Assembly (NCBI RefSeq): GCF_000955805.1
Contig: NZ_JYOA01000001.1
Span: 134,678 to 184,697 of the forward strand
DNA from: Pseudomonas sp. 21
Lineage (GTDB): Bacteria > Pseudomonadota > Gammaproteobacteria > Pseudomonadales > Pseudomonadaceae
Reading direction: 5' to 3'
DNA length: 50,020 nucleotides
The translations under genes were made by a program, and so were the position numbers. Below, one piece after another: positions 27,709-36,415 of this stretch (position 1 is its first letter; each line of letters opens with the position of its first letter). Below the pieces are notes generated by a model that worked only from the letters and a program-made list of their open reading frames with translations, did not search any database and had not been told where the DNA came from.

Positions 27709-29874
27709 ATGTCACCCATGCTGCTGTACCTGCGCGCCATCATCCATCCCGGCCGCGACACCCTGCTGTTTGCCCTGCGCACCGTAGTCGCGGGTCTGCT
27801 GACGCTGTACCTGGCGTTCCTGCTCGACCTCGACCAGCCCAAGTGGGCGACCATGACGGTCGTCATCATCAGCACCCCGCTGGCTGGCATGACGCTGCAG
27901 AAGAGCTTCGCCCAGGTGATCGGCACCACCATCGGCGCCATGGTCGCGGTGGCGATCATGGCGCTGTTCCCCCAGGCGCCCTTGCCCTTCATCGTCACCC
28001 TGGCGCTCTGGCTGGCGATCTGCACCGCCGGCGGCACGCTGATGCGCTTCACCTATTCCCACGCCTTCGTGCTGAGCGGCTTCACCGCCGTGATAGTCGC
28101 GTTGCTGGCCCAGCCGACGCCCGAATCCACCTACACCCTGGCCATCACCCGCGTCACCGAGACCTTGCTGGGCGTGGCTTGCGTGACCCTGGTCAGCCTG
28201 TTCTTCGCCCGCCCGCAGAGTGTGGCGCGCGGCTATTTCGCCAAGGTCGACCAGTTGATCCGCCTGATCGCCGTGCACGCCGCCGCGGTGATCCGTGGCG
28301 AGGAGCTGGAGGACGATTTCCAGCAACGGCAGAAGCAACTGCTGGGCGAGATCGCCGCCCTGGAAATGCTGCGCCGGCATCTTTATTTCGACGCCCCGCG
28401 TCTGCGCGGCGCCGATGAACTGGTGCAGCAGCTGGCCAACCAGCTGGTGCTGATGACTTCGCGGCTGGCCATCCTGCGGCGCCAGCGCAAGCTGATCGAG
28501 GCGCGCCTGAGCGGCCCGCTGCCCGAATCCGTACGGCGCCTGCGCGAAGACGAACTGGCCTGCCTCGCCGAGCTGGCCGAGTTCGGCCGCGAGCTGCCCG
28601 GTGCCACCCGCAAGCGCATCACCCAGCTGCGCCAGCGCTTCGATGCTGCCGCGCGGCAGGCCGAAGAGCTCGCCGACGGACTGCCCACGTCGCTGCGTTC
28701 ACTGGCCTGGGCGCTGCGCTTCGAGCAGGCGCGGCTGATGCAGCAGCTGGACGAGATGATCGAGCTGAGCGAGGCGATCCAGGAAGGCCGCCCCGGCAGC
28801 AGTTCCTACCCGCAAAGCCAGGCCCACGCCCTGCACCTGGACTTCCACCTGGCGGCGATGAACGCCACCCGCGCTTTCGTCGCGCTGTGCTGCGCCGGCT
28901 GGATCTGGGTGGAAACCGCCTGGGACGGCGCGCGCGCCGGGATGATCCTGATCGGCATCCTCTGTTCGCTGCTGGCCACCTTCCCGCGCCCGCTGATGGC
29001 CAGCCTGGCGTACATGCGCGGGCTGGCCATGGCGCTGGTGGCGGCGGCGCTGCTGCAATTCCTGCTGCTGCCCAGCGTCGGCGACTTCGAGATGCTCGCC
29101 CTGTTCCTCACGCCGCTGCTGTACGTGATCGCGGTGGGCCTGGCCAATCCGCAGACCGCCGGGATCGGCATCGGCCTGGGGCTGTCCACCTTCCTGCTGG
29201 TCGGCCCGCAGAACCAGGGCGCGTGGATCAACACCTCGCTGCAATGGTTCGAGTTCGCCGGCGGCTACGTCAGCGCCGGCGTGCTGGCCTTGCTGGTGTA
29301 CGCCTGGGTGTTCCCCTTCGATGCCGATGCGCGCCTGCGCCGCCAGTCGCGCCGCACCCGCGCCGAGGTGCGCTCGGTACTGCTGTCCAAACCCAGCGAG
29401 GCGCGCCGTTTCCTGTTCGAGAGCCGCATGGTGGATCGCCTGGCGATCATGCTCGGCTTGCTCCCGGCGGCGCGCGACAGCCAGTCCGGCGAGCGCTTCC
29501 AGTGCAGCCTGGCGAGCATGACCCTCGGCGTGGTGCTGCACCAGCTGCGCCGCGAGAGCCTCAACCCCAACGGCCTGCCGCAAGCCCTGCGCGCCCGGCT
29601 GTCACTGCTGCTGGATGAACTCGCTGCCTGCCTCGACCAGCCACCGGCCGCGCCGCTGCACCGCGTGCTGCCGGCCATGCGCGAGCTGGGCAACGAGCTG
29701 GACGAGCTGCAAAGCCACGGCAACTACCCCAGCGGCGATGCCATGCGCCCGGTGTTCGTCAGCGGCGTGGCGCTGCTGGTGGCCGCCGACCTGCTGGAAC
29801 GCTTCCGCGACCTTTACGGCGAATCCGCCGTCCTTCACGACGACCACGGGGAAGCCGCGCTGCATGCCCGTTGA
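27709..29874 (+). CDS. FUSC-family inner-membrane transporter (AaeB-like)
   Basis: A 721-residue membrane protein of the fusaric-acid-resistance/AaeB family. Two hydrophobic halves are evident: residues about 15-165 (LRTVVAGLLTLYLAFLLDL, TMTVVIISTPLAGMTLQKSF) and about 385-535 (TRAFVALCCAGWIWVETAW, MILIGILCSLLATFPRPL). They flank a long charged cytoplasmic region, and another soluble region ends the protein. Such proteins pump aromatic acids or fusaric acid with an HlyD-type partner. GAGG precedes ATG 27709; the longer frame starting in the LysR gene is an artefact. The stop overlaps the DUF1656 gene by 11 bp, so the operon is translationally coupled. Confidence 0.92.
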   Translation: MSPMLLYLRAIIHPGRDTLLFALRTVVAGLLTLYLAFLLDLDQPKWATMTVVIISTPLAGMTLQKSFAQVIGTTIGAMVAVAIMALFPQAPLPFIVTLALWLAICTAGGTLMRFTYSHAFVLSGFTAVIVALLAQPTPESTYTLAITRVTETLLGVACVTLVSLFFARPQSVARGYFAKVDQLIRLIAVHAAAVIRGEELEDDFQQRQKQLLGEIAALEMLRRHLYFDAPRLRGADELVQQLANQLVLMTSRLAILRRQRKLIEARLSGPLPESVRRLREDELACLAELAEFGRELPGATRKRITQLRQRFDAAARQAEELADGLPTSLRSLAWALRFEQARLMQQLDEMIELSEAIQEGRPGSSSYPQSQAHALHLDFHLAAMNATRAFVALCCAGWIWVETAWDGARAGMILIGILCSLLATFPRPLMASLAYMRGLAMALVAAALLQFLLLPSVGDFEMLALFLTPLLYVIAVGLANPQTAGIGIGLGLSTFLLVGPQNQGAWINTSLQWFEFAGGYVSAGVLALLVYAWVFPFDADARLRRQSRRTRAEVRSVLLSKPSEARRFLFESRMVDRLAIMLGLLPAARDSQSGERFQCSLASMTLGVVLHQLRRESLNPNGLPQALRARLSLLLDELAACLDQPPAAPLHRVLPAMRELGNELDELQSHGNYPSGDAMRPVFVSGVALLVAADLLERFRDLYGESAVLHDDHGEAALHAR

Positions 29875-30070
29875 CATCGAACTGGGCGGGGTCTACCTGC
29901 CGCCGCTGGCCCAGGCACTGCTGCTGGCCCTGCCGATCTTCCTGCTGCTGGACTGGAGCCTGCGTCGCCTCGGTGTATTGCGCCTGGTCTGGCACGAAGC
30001 GCTGTTCGAAGGCGCGCTCTACGCCTGCATCTGCGCAGGCCTGATCCTGCTCATGGGAGCCCTGCACTGA
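29864..30070 (+). CDS. DUF1656 small membrane protein (AaeX-like)
   Basis: A 68-residue protein, MPVDIELGGVYLPPLAQ then a hydrophobic helix (LLLALPIFLLLDW), a basic turn (RRLGVLRLVWHEALFEGA) and a second helix (YACICAGLILLMGAL). This is the typical third component of FUSC/HlyD aromatic-acid efflux operons, as AaeX is for AaeAB. It begins 11 bp before the FUSC stop and its stop is immediately followed by the HlyD gene start. Its own role in efflux is not established. Confidence 0.9.
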   Translation: MPVDIELGGVYLPPLAQALLLALPIFLLLDWSLRRLGVLRLVWHEALFEGALYACICAGLILLMGALH

Positions 30071-31030
30071 ATGGCCAGCCTGCGCAAAGCCCTGCCGCCC
30101 CTGATCACCCTGGCCGTGGTCGCGCTCGCCCTGATCCTCGGCTACTTCGCCTGGACCTACTACACCCGCGCGCCCTGGACCCGCGACGCTCGCGTGCGCG
30201 CCGACGTGGTGACGCTCTCGGCGGACGTCACCGGGCGTATCGTCGAGCTGCGGGTGAAGGACAACCAGCACGTCAGCAAGGGCGAGCTGCTGCTGACCAT
30301 CGACCCGGCGCGCTACGAACTGGCGGTGCTGCACGCCGACCGCGCGGTGGAAGTCGCCCGCGCCGCGCTCGGCCAGTCCCAGGCGGCCATCGCCGCCAAC
30401 CAGGCCTTGCTGCAGCAGCGCCAGAGCGAGGAAGCCCGCCGCCGCGCGCTGAAGGCGCGCTCGGCGATCTCCAGCGAGGAATGGGAGAAGGCCCATACCG
30501 ACGTCACCGTCGCCGAGGCGCAACTGCTGCGCGAACAGGCCAACCTGGGCCTGGCGCAGGCCAACGTGGCCCTGGCCGAAGCCGCGCAGAAGCAGGCCCG
30601 CCTGGACCTGGAACGCACCCGGGTGGTGGCGCCGGTGAACGGCTACGTAACCAACCTGCTGACCCGCGCCGGCGACTACGCCACCGCCGGCCATTCACTG
30701 GTGGCGCTGGTGGACAGCGACTCCTTCTACGTCGGCGGCTACTTCGAGGAAACCAAGCTGCCGCGCATCCGCGAAGGTGACCGGGTGGACGTGCAGCTGA
30801 TGAGCGGCGAACGCTTCGACGGCCGCGTCGAGAGCATCGCCTTCGCCATCACCGACCGCGAGAACGCCCCCGGCGCGCGCCTGCTGGCCAACATCAACCC
30901 GAGCTACACCTGGGTCAAACTCGCCCAGCGCATCCCCGTGCGCATCGCCATCGACCCGGACTACAGGGGCCGCGACCGCCTGCGCGCCGGCACCACCGCC
31001 ACCGTCAGCGTGGTCGAAAGCGCACGCTAG
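30071..31030 (+). CDS. HlyD-family membrane fusion protein (AaeA/EmrA-like)
   Basis: A 319-residue periplasmic adaptor. A single N-terminal membrane anchor (residues about 10-30) is followed by RAPWTRDARVRADVVTLSAD, the lipoyl half-motif GRIVELRVKDNQHVSKGELLLTID, a helical hairpin of about 100 residues rich in Ala/Gln/Glu, and the second half-motif RTRVVAPVNGYVTNL. The beta-barrel domain follows (FYVGGYFEETKLPRI). It connects the FUSC pump to an outer-membrane channel; no outer-membrane factor gene is in this operon, so a shared one is presumably used. ATG 30071 directly abuts the DUF1656 stop. Confidence 0.93.
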   Translation: MASLRKALPPLITLAVVALALILGYFAWTYYTRAPWTRDARVRADVVTLSADVTGRIVELRVKDNQHVSKGELLLTIDPARYELAVLHADRAVEVARAALGQSQAAIAANQALLQQRQSEEARRRALKARSAISSEEWEKAHTDVTVAEAQLLREQANLGLAQANVALAEAAQKQARLDLERTRVVAPVNGYVTNLLTRAGDYATAGHSLVALVDSDSFYVGGYFEETKLPRIREGDRVDVQLMSGERFDGRVESIAFAITDRENAPGARLLANINPSYTWVKLAQRIPVRIAIDPDYRGRDRLRAGTTATVSVVESAR

Positions 31031-31166
31031 CCCCCGCCTTCCGATGGGCAGGGGGAACTTTCATCACCGCCCCGTCATCAACCCATCGCGTGATTGTCAC
31101 CCACCCGGTGCAGCATGCCTCCAGCTTCCCGCATCCCGCGCGGACGCCTGCGCACGAGGATGACCC

Positions 31167-31784
31167 TTGCCCCGCCTTCGCCTTCTGGCCGCTTCCCTGC
31201 TGACCTGCACCACCCTCGCCCTGGTGGCCTGGCGCTCGCTGCCCACGCCACTGGAAGACGTGCCCGGCAGCAGCCTGTTCGCGCAGAACTGGGCCCGCGG
31301 CGGGGTTGTCCTGCTGGTGCGCCACATGGAGCGTTGCGACCGCTCCACCGCCGAATGCCTGGGCGCCGCCGACGGCATCACCGCCCGCGCCGCCGCCCTG
31401 GCGCGAAGCATGGGCGAGAGCATCACCCGCCTGGGCCTGACCGCCACCGACATCTACAGCAGCCCGGCCAACCGCACCATGCAGACCGCCGACCTGATGT
31501 TCGACCGCAACGTGGCGCGCCAGGACTGGCTGCTCACCTGCAAGGACGGCGACCTCGCCGAACAGATCCGCCAGCACAAGGCCGCGCACCGCAATTTGGT
31601 GCTGGTCACCCACAGCGAATGCTTCGACCTCCTGCGCGAAAACCTCAAGGTGCGCGAGACCGACACGCCCGAGTACGGCAGCGCCCTGGTGCTGTACGAC
31701 GAGACCCAGCCGCGGTTGCGCATCGCCGGCGAAGTCGAGACCGATGAATGGCTGAAGCTGGTGAACCCGCACAACCCGAGCTGA
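31167..31784 (+). CDS. Histidine-phosphatase-family protein, Ais (LPS heptose phosphatase)-like
   Basis: A 205-residue histidine phosphatase superfamily member with an N-terminal membrane anchor or signal (LLAASLLTCTTLALVAW). The catalytic motif RHGE appears as LLVRHMERCDRSTAECLG and the second His is in VLVTHSECFDLL. The segment RHxERCDRSTxxCL, then GIT, is very close to E. coli Ais, which removes phosphate from heptose II of the LPS core. The start is TTG 31167, with GAGGA upstream; there is no in-frame ATG before the catalytic motif, so TTG is needed. Context with an envelope channel gene fits an envelope role. Substrate is inferred. Confidence 0.75.
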   Translation: MPRLRLLAASLLTCTTLALVAWRSLPTPLEDVPGSSLFAQNWARGGVVLLVRHMERCDRSTAECLGAADGITARAAALARSMGESITRLGLTATDIYSSPANRTMQTADLMFDRNVARQDWLLTCKDGDLAEQIRQHKAAHRNLVLVTHSECFDLLRENLKVRETDTPEYGSALVLYDETQPRLRIAGEVETDEWLKLVNPHNPS

Positions 31785-31845
31785 GGCCGCTGCCAGAAAG
31801 CGCTTTCTGTGCCATCTTCTTGCGATCGCTCCAAGGAGAGGCTCG

Positions 31846-33306
31846 ATGCCCGCCCTGCTCACCACCCACCCGCTGTTCGCCGCCCCCGTCCTGCTGCTGA
31901 TCGACCTGCTGCTCTGGCGGCTGGTCGGTCCGCCCCATCCGCACTGGAGGCTGGCCACGCGCCTCCTGTGTTTCCTGCTGTTCAGCCTGCTGCTGTTCAA
32001 CGCCGGCATGAACCCGTTGCGCGCCGCGCCCTGGCCGGACGACCTGCCCAGTCACATGGTCGCCACCGCCGTGCAGATAGTCTGGTGGCTGTTCGCCGCG
32101 CGCTGCCTGACGGTGGTGCTGGGCTTCCTGCTGGTGCAACGCATCGGCCATGGCGGGCGGTTGCTGCAGGACGTGGTGGGCGCGCTGATCTTCCTGGTCG
32201 CCATCATCGCCGCCGCCGGCTACGTGCTGGAGCTGCCGGTGAAGGGCCTGCTGGCCACTTCCGGGGTGGTTGCCATCGTCCTCGGCCTGGCGCTGCAAAG
32301 CACGCTGAGCGACGTGTTCTCCGGCATCGTGCTGAACACCACCAAGCCCTACCAGCTGGATGACTGGATCTCCATCGACGGCATCGAGGGCAAGGTCACC
32401 GAGATCGACTGGCGCTCCACCTACCTGCAGACCTCCCAGGGCACGCTGGCGGTAGTGCCCAACTCCCTCGCCGCCAAGGCCAAGGTGCTCAACCTGAGCC
32501 GCCCGGCGAACCTCTATGGCGTCAGCGTGAGCCTGACGGTCAGCCCGCACATTCGTCCGCGCAAGGTGATCGAGGCGCTGGAGCACGCCCTGGGCGGCTG
32601 CCGCGCCCTGCTGGCCAACCCGGCGCCGGCGGTCAGCGTGCGCAAGTCCGCGCCCGATGGCGTGGAGTACGAGATGAGCGGCTTCGTCGCCGCCATGGGC
32701 GAGAAGCGCGAGGTGCGCAACCAGCTGTTCGACCTCGCCTACCGCCACCTGCAGGCCGCCGGCATCAACCTGCTGGCCGAGGCCGACGCGCCGATGCGCG
32801 AGAGCGCCTCGCGGGCACGGGCGTTGCTGGTGCGCTCGGGCCTGTTCGACGCGCTGCGCGACGAGGAACGCGACGAACTGGCGAACCGCATGCAGCGCCG
32901 CCCCTTCAAGCGCGGCGAAATACTGCTCGCGCCGGGGGATGTCAGCGACCGCCTGCTGATCATCGACTCCGGCGTGGTCAGCGTCACCCTGCCCCACGAC
33001 AGCCAGACCATCGAGGCCGGGCGCATGGGGCCGGGCGAGGTGTTCGGCGAGGCCGGCGTGCTGACCGGCTCGGCCTGGCAGGCGGAGTTCACCGCCATCA
33101 GTGACGGCGCCGCCTACTACATCGACAAGGAAACCCTCGCGCCCTGCATGGAGGCGCGCCAGGAGATCGCCGAAGCCATGGGGCGCCTGCTGGACTTCCG
33201 CCAGAAGGCCAGCGCCGCGCTGCTGGTGGAGCAACCCGCGGTGGTGCAGCAGCGCGGACTGATGGCCTGGCTCAAGCAGCACGCCGGGCGTCGCTACAAG
33301 GCCTGA
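31846..33306 (+). CDS. MscS-family channel fused to a cyclic-nucleotide-binding domain
   Basis: A 486-residue protein. Four or five hydrophobic segments occupy residues 1-140, ending in the MscS pore-helix-like stretch GVVAIVLGLALQSTLSDVFSGIVL. A beta domain follows (DDWISIDGIEGKVTEIDWRSTYL, VVPNSLAAKAKVLN). Residues about 340-470 form a cNMP-binding-like fold (FKRGEILLAPGDVSDRLLII, GPGEVFGEAGVLTG). The phosphate-binding Arg expected after this loop is missing: the sequence reads TGSAWQAEFTA instead of TGxxRxAxxxA. Such MscS-cNBD fusions are known as bCNG channels and often do not respond to tension. AGGAG precedes ATG 31846. Confidence 0.9.
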   Translation: MPALLTTHPLFAAPVLLLIDLLLWRLVGPPHPHWRLATRLLCFLLFSLLLFNAGMNPLRAAPWPDDLPSHMVATAVQIVWWLFAARCLTVVLGFLLVQRIGHGGRLLQDVVGALIFLVAIIAAAGYVLELPVKGLLATSGVVAIVLGLALQSTLSDVFSGIVLNTTKPYQLDDWISIDGIEGKVTEIDWRSTYLQTSQGTLAVVPNSLAAKAKVLNLSRPANLYGVSVSLTVSPHIRPRKVIEALEHALGGCRALLANPAPAVSVRKSAPDGVEYEMSGFVAAMGEKREVRNQLFDLAYRHLQAAGINLLAEADAPMRESASRARALLVRSGLFDALRDEERDELANRMQRRPFKRGEILLAPGDVSDRLLIIDSGVVSVTLPHDSQTIEAGRMGPGEVFGEAGVLTGSAWQAEFTAISDGAAYYIDKETLAPCMEARQEIAEAMGRLLDFRQKASAALLVEQPAVVQQRGLMAWLKQHAGRRYKA

Positions 33307-33334
33307 CGCTTATTGCAGATCAGGTGTTGCAGGA

Positions 33335-33688
33335 TCAGGCGCTGACTTCCTGCAGGCAGTCCAGCGGCACCCAGCCCGCCTCGCCGCCGGAGCGGACGCA
33401 CCAGAGCCAGCCGCCCAGCTCGCGGCCGCCTTCGAGCCGCTCGCCGACCTCCACGTCGAGCTCGCGGGCGGTGTAGTCCTCCATCGCCACCCCGGCGCCC
33501 GGCGCGGTCATGTTGAAGACCTGCGCCGGCACCCAGCCCTCGCGCTGCCCCGGTGTGGAGCAGAAGTACCAGTCTTCCCAGCCCTCGGCGCCTTCATAGC
33601 GCTCGCCGACGAACAACGGCGCGCCCTTGGCGAAGGTGATGGGCGCGGGGTACTCGCTGCGGTGGCGCTGAATCACTTCGTAGTGCAT
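33335..33688 (-). CDS. Small protein with two SH3-like domains
   Basis: A 117-residue cytoplasmic protein made of two tandem SH3-like folds. The first (residues about 15-60) ends in GWVPAQVFNM and the second (about 70-112) in GWVPLDCLQEV; both carry the typical W-W and GWVP pattern of variant SH3 domains. It has no signal peptide. Similar proteins occur across Pseudomonas and Burkholderia without an assigned function. It lies 28 bp from the convergent channel gene and 39 bp after the 2OG oxygenase gene, and may be cotranscribed with that. Confidence 0.7.
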   Translation of the reverse strand: MHYEVIQRHRSEYPAPITFAKGAPLFVGERYEGAEGWEDWYFCSTPGQREGWVPAQVFNMTAPGAGVAMEDYTARELDVEVGERLEGGRELGGWLWCVRSGGEAGWVPLDCLQEVSA

Positions 33689-33727
33689 GTCGATCTCCCG
33701 TTTCCCTGGACCGATCCATGCTACTCC

Positions 33728-34435
33728 TCACAGCGCATCGTGGAAGATCACCCCGAGGGTGAAGCGCTCGCCGGTATGCAGGCGGCTGACGCCGTGGCGC
33801 AGGTTGACCCGGTGATAACCGCGCACGCCGCGAACCGGGCGCTCGGCCACGGCGAATACCACGGCATCGCCCTGCCGCAGCGGCACCACGCTCGCCCGCG
33901 ACTGCATCCGCGGGCGCTGCTCGGTGAGGACGAATTCGCCGCCCGAGAACTCCTCGCCCGGCCGGGACAGCAGAATCGCCACCTGCAGCGGGAAGGCCAG
34001 CTCCCCGTAGAGGTCCTGGTGCAGGCAGTTGTAGTCACCGGCGCGGTAGCGCAGCAGCAAGGGCGTCGGCCGGCGCTGGCCGGCGGCATGGCACTGGGCG
34101 AGAAAGTCGGCATGCTCCGGCGGGTACTGGATGCCGGTGCCCAGGCGTTCCTGCCAGGTGTTGGCGATGGCGCGCAGCGGCGGGTAGAAGGCTTCGCGAA
34201 GCTCCTGCAGCCGCGACGGCAAGGGATAGGCGAAGTAGCGGTATTCGCCGAGGCCGAAGTTGTGCCGGGCCATGACCACTCGGCTGCGAAATGGCGCGTC
34301 CTGGGCGTACAGCGCGCGGAGCGTCTCGCACTGCGCCCTGTCCAGCAGGCCGGGGATCAGCGCGTGGCCGTCGGCGTCGAGTTGCCGGGTGAGTGCGGGC
34401 CAATCCAGGGCAGACAGGTTTCGGGAGAGGGACAT
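33728..34435 (-). CDS. 2-oxoglutarate/Fe(II)-dependent oxygenase
   Basis: A 235-residue prolyl-4-hydroxylase-like protein. The double-stranded beta-helix carries the iron ligands HxD in YNCLHQDLYGEL and a distal His in GVSRLHTGERFTLGV, with the Arg of the RxT/S type position following (ERFTLG), consistent with 2-oxoglutarate binding. The N-terminal part (LDADGHALIPGLLDRAQCETL) is the usual entry helix. Substrate is unknown; relatives modify proteins or nucleobases. ATG 34435 is preferred over an in-frame TTG three codons earlier. Confidence 0.82.
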   Translation of the reverse strand: MSLSRNLSALDWPALTRQLDADGHALIPGLLDRAQCETLRALYAQDAPFRSRVVMARHNFGLGEYRYFAYPLPSRLQELREAFYPPLRAIANTWQERLGTGIQYPPEHADFLAQCHAAGQRRPTPLLLRYRAGDYNCLHQDLYGELAFPLQVAILLSRPGEEFSGGEFVLTEQRPRMQSRASVVPLRQGDAVVFAVAERPVRGVRGYHRVNLRHGVSRLHTGERFTLGVIFHDAL

Positions 34436-34561
34436 CTGGGGCAATCCGTGAGGGCAATGCCTCAGTCTAGGGCCGCGCCTGAGTTCACCGCGCCCCGAGG
34501 CCGACTTTCAAATTGTCTGCGCAGGAGGCGAGCCAATCCGGGCGCCTCTGGATCGGTATTC

Positions 34562-34653
34562 GTGCAGGCGTGGACTCCGTCCGCGATGGGCTGGCCGTAC
34601 TGCCGGGTGACCGGCTTGGCGATGGATCGATCGCGGACAGAGTCCGCTCCTGC
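34562..34653. repeat. REP pair, GGACTCCGTCC type
   Basis: GTGCAGGCGTGGACTCCGTC (+, degenerate) and TCGCGGACAGAGTCCGC (-) face each other, filling the gap between divergent oxygenase and methyltransferase genes. Confidence 0.82.
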
Positions 34654-34703
34654 GGGGCATTGCCGCTGTAGAATCAGCTATCTCGTCCTGACCGATCACC
34701 GCC

Positions 34704-35330
34704 ATGAACCCCGAAGACCCGATCCTGCGCGACATCTCCCGCGTCACCCTGCAGCACTACCAGGACAGCGCCCAGTCCTTCCGCGAGGGCACCTGGGACC
34801 ACGACGTCACCCAGAACATCGCTGCGCTGCTGCGGCACATCCAGGGCGATGCGCCCTTGGCCCTGCTCGACTTCGGCTGCGGTCCGGGGCGCGACCTGTG
34901 CGCGTTGAAAAGCCTGGGGCATGCTCCCGTCGGCCTGGACGGCTGCGCCAACTTCGTCGCCATGGCGCGCGAAGCCAGCGGCTGCGAGGTCTGGCAGCAG
35001 GATTTCCTCGCCCTCGACCTGCCCGCCGAGCGCTTCGACGGCATCTATGCCAATGCCAGCCTGTTCCACGTACCGCGCAGCGAGCTGCCGCGCGTGTTGC
35101 GCCAGCTGCATGCGGCGCTGAAGCCGGGTGGCGTGCTGTTCAGCTCCAATCCGCGCGGGGAGAACCAGGAAGGCTGGAACGGCGGGCGCTACGGCTCCTA
35201 CCACGACCTGCAGAACTGGACACAGCTGCTGGCGGGCGCCGGCTTCCGCGAGCTGGAGCACTATTACCGGCCCGCCGGCCTGCCACGGGAGCAACAGCCC
35301 TGGCTGGCAGGCGTTTGGCGCAAGATTTGA
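34704..35330 (+). CDS. Class I SAM-dependent methyltransferase
   Basis: A 208-residue methyltransferase with the SAM-binding motif I LALLDFGCGPGRDL at about residue 52, an acidic end of the second strand (VGLDGCANFV) and motif II/III-like segments FDGIYANASLFHVPRSEL and KPGGVLFSSNPRG. The layout fits the Methyltransf_11/25 group with small-molecule or protein substrates; the target is unknown. The start MNPEDPILRD lacks a strong ribosome-binding site. It is 108 bp before a GNAT gene on the same strand. Confidence 0.88.
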   Translation: MNPEDPILRDISRVTLQHYQDSAQSFREGTWDHDVTQNIAALLRHIQGDAPLALLDFGCGPGRDLCALKSLGHAPVGLDGCANFVAMAREASGCEVWQQDFLALDLPAERFDGIYANASLFHVPRSELPRVLRQLHAALKPGGVLFSSNPRGENQEGWNGGRYGSYHDLQNWTQLLAGAGFRELEHYYRPAGLPREQQPWLAGVWRKI

Positions 35331-35438
35331 CTTGAGAAGGTCCGCCGTTCAGCGGGCCTTGTCACCAGACGGCAAAGGGCCGCTTTACCAGGCTCCAACA
35401 GGTTCAACCGAGCCCGGCATCCCAGGAGGACAACCCCC

Positions 35439-35942
35439 ATGCAGTACAGCATTCGCCCCGAGCGCCCGGAAGACCTGAGCGTCATCCGCGAAGTGACCAC
35501 CGCCGCCTTCGCCGAGGCCGAGCACAGCAGCGGTACCGAGGGCGCTATCGTCGATGAGTTGCGCGCAGCCGGGGCGCTGAGCGTTTCGCTGGTCGCCACG
35601 GTGGAGGGCGAGGTGGTCGGCCATGTGGCGTTCTCGCCCGTCACCCTGGACGGTGCGGACCTCGGCTGGTATGGGCTGGGCCCGGTCGCCGTGCGACCCG
35701 ACCTGCACGGCCGGGGCATCGGTGCGGCGCTGATCCGCGCCGGGCTGGAGCGCCTGGGCGCCCTGGGCGCGAAAGGCTGCGTGGTGCTCGGCGACCCGGC
35801 CTACTACCCGCGCTTCGGCTTCCAGCAGGACCCGGCGATCCAGTACGCGGGCGTGCCAGCGGAATACTTCATGGCGCTGTCGCTGGATGGCTCGAGGGTC
35901 GCCGGCCAGGTCGCCTACCACAGCGGCTTTTCCGCCACCTGA
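35439..35942 (+). CDS. GNAT-family N-acetyltransferase (YhbS-like)
   Basis: A 167-residue acetyltransferase. The acetyl-CoA-binding loop is visible as VRPDLHGRGIGAALIRAGLE, after LGPVAV; the downstream strand reads KGCVVLGDPAYYPRFGF, the form seen in YhbS-type proteins. AGGAGG precedes ATG 35439. It starts 108 bp after the methyltransferase and ends 17 bp before a second GNAT gene; the two may be cotranscribed. Substrate is unknown. Confidence 0.88.
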   Translation: MQYSIRPERPEDLSVIREVTTAAFAEAEHSSGTEGAIVDELRAAGALSVSLVATVEGEVVGHVAFSPVTLDGADLGWYGLGPVAVRPDLHGRGIGAALIRAGLERLGALGAKGCVVLGDPAYYPRFGFQQDPAIQYAGVPAEYFMALSLDGSRVAGQVAYHSGFSAT

Positions 35943-35959
35943 CGACGAGGCCAGTCTCC

Positions 35960-36403
35960 ATGTCCCTATCGATCCGCCCCGCAAGCCCGACGGACGTCGA
36001 CACCCTCTTCGACATCCGCACCAGCGTGCGGGAGAACCACCTGAGCCGCGAGCAGATGGCCGGGATGGGTATCACGCCGCAGGTGCTGGCCGAGGCGATC
36101 GAATCCGCGCCTTGCGCGTGGATTGCCGAGATCGACGGCGTTGCCGGAGGCTTCGCCATGGTGGATACCGAGGCAGGAGAACTCTTCGCCCTGTTCGTGC
36201 GCCCGGAGTGCGAGGGGCTGGGCATGGGCCGCCTGTTGCTGGCGGCGGCCGAGGAACAGCTGTTCCGCGAGCACGGGAACATCTGGCTGGTGACCGATGG
36301 CGGCAACGGGATTCGCGCCAACGCCTTCTACCGTCGCCACGGCTGGCATCTGGCCGGGCGCGTGGATGAGCGGGATGTGCGCTACGGGAAATCCCGCCCC
36401 TGA
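35960..36403 (+). CDS. GNAT-family N-acetyltransferase
   Basis: A 147-residue acetyltransferase of different subgroup from its neighbour. The acetyl-CoA loop is VRPECEGLGMGRLLLAAAEE, preceded by GELFALFV and followed by NGIRANAFYRRHGWHLAGR. GAGG precedes ATG 35960. It is convergent with the DUF2501 gene, 12 bp between stops. Substrate is unknown. Confidence 0.87.
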   Translation: MSLSIRPASPTDVDTLFDIRTSVRENHLSREQMAGMGITPQVLAEAIESAPCAWIAEIDGVAGGFAMVDTEAGELFALFVRPECEGLGMGRLLLAAAEEQLFREHGNIWLVTDGGNGIRANAFYRRHGWHLAGRVDERDVRYGKSRP

Positions 36404-36415
36404 CGTGCCGGGGCG

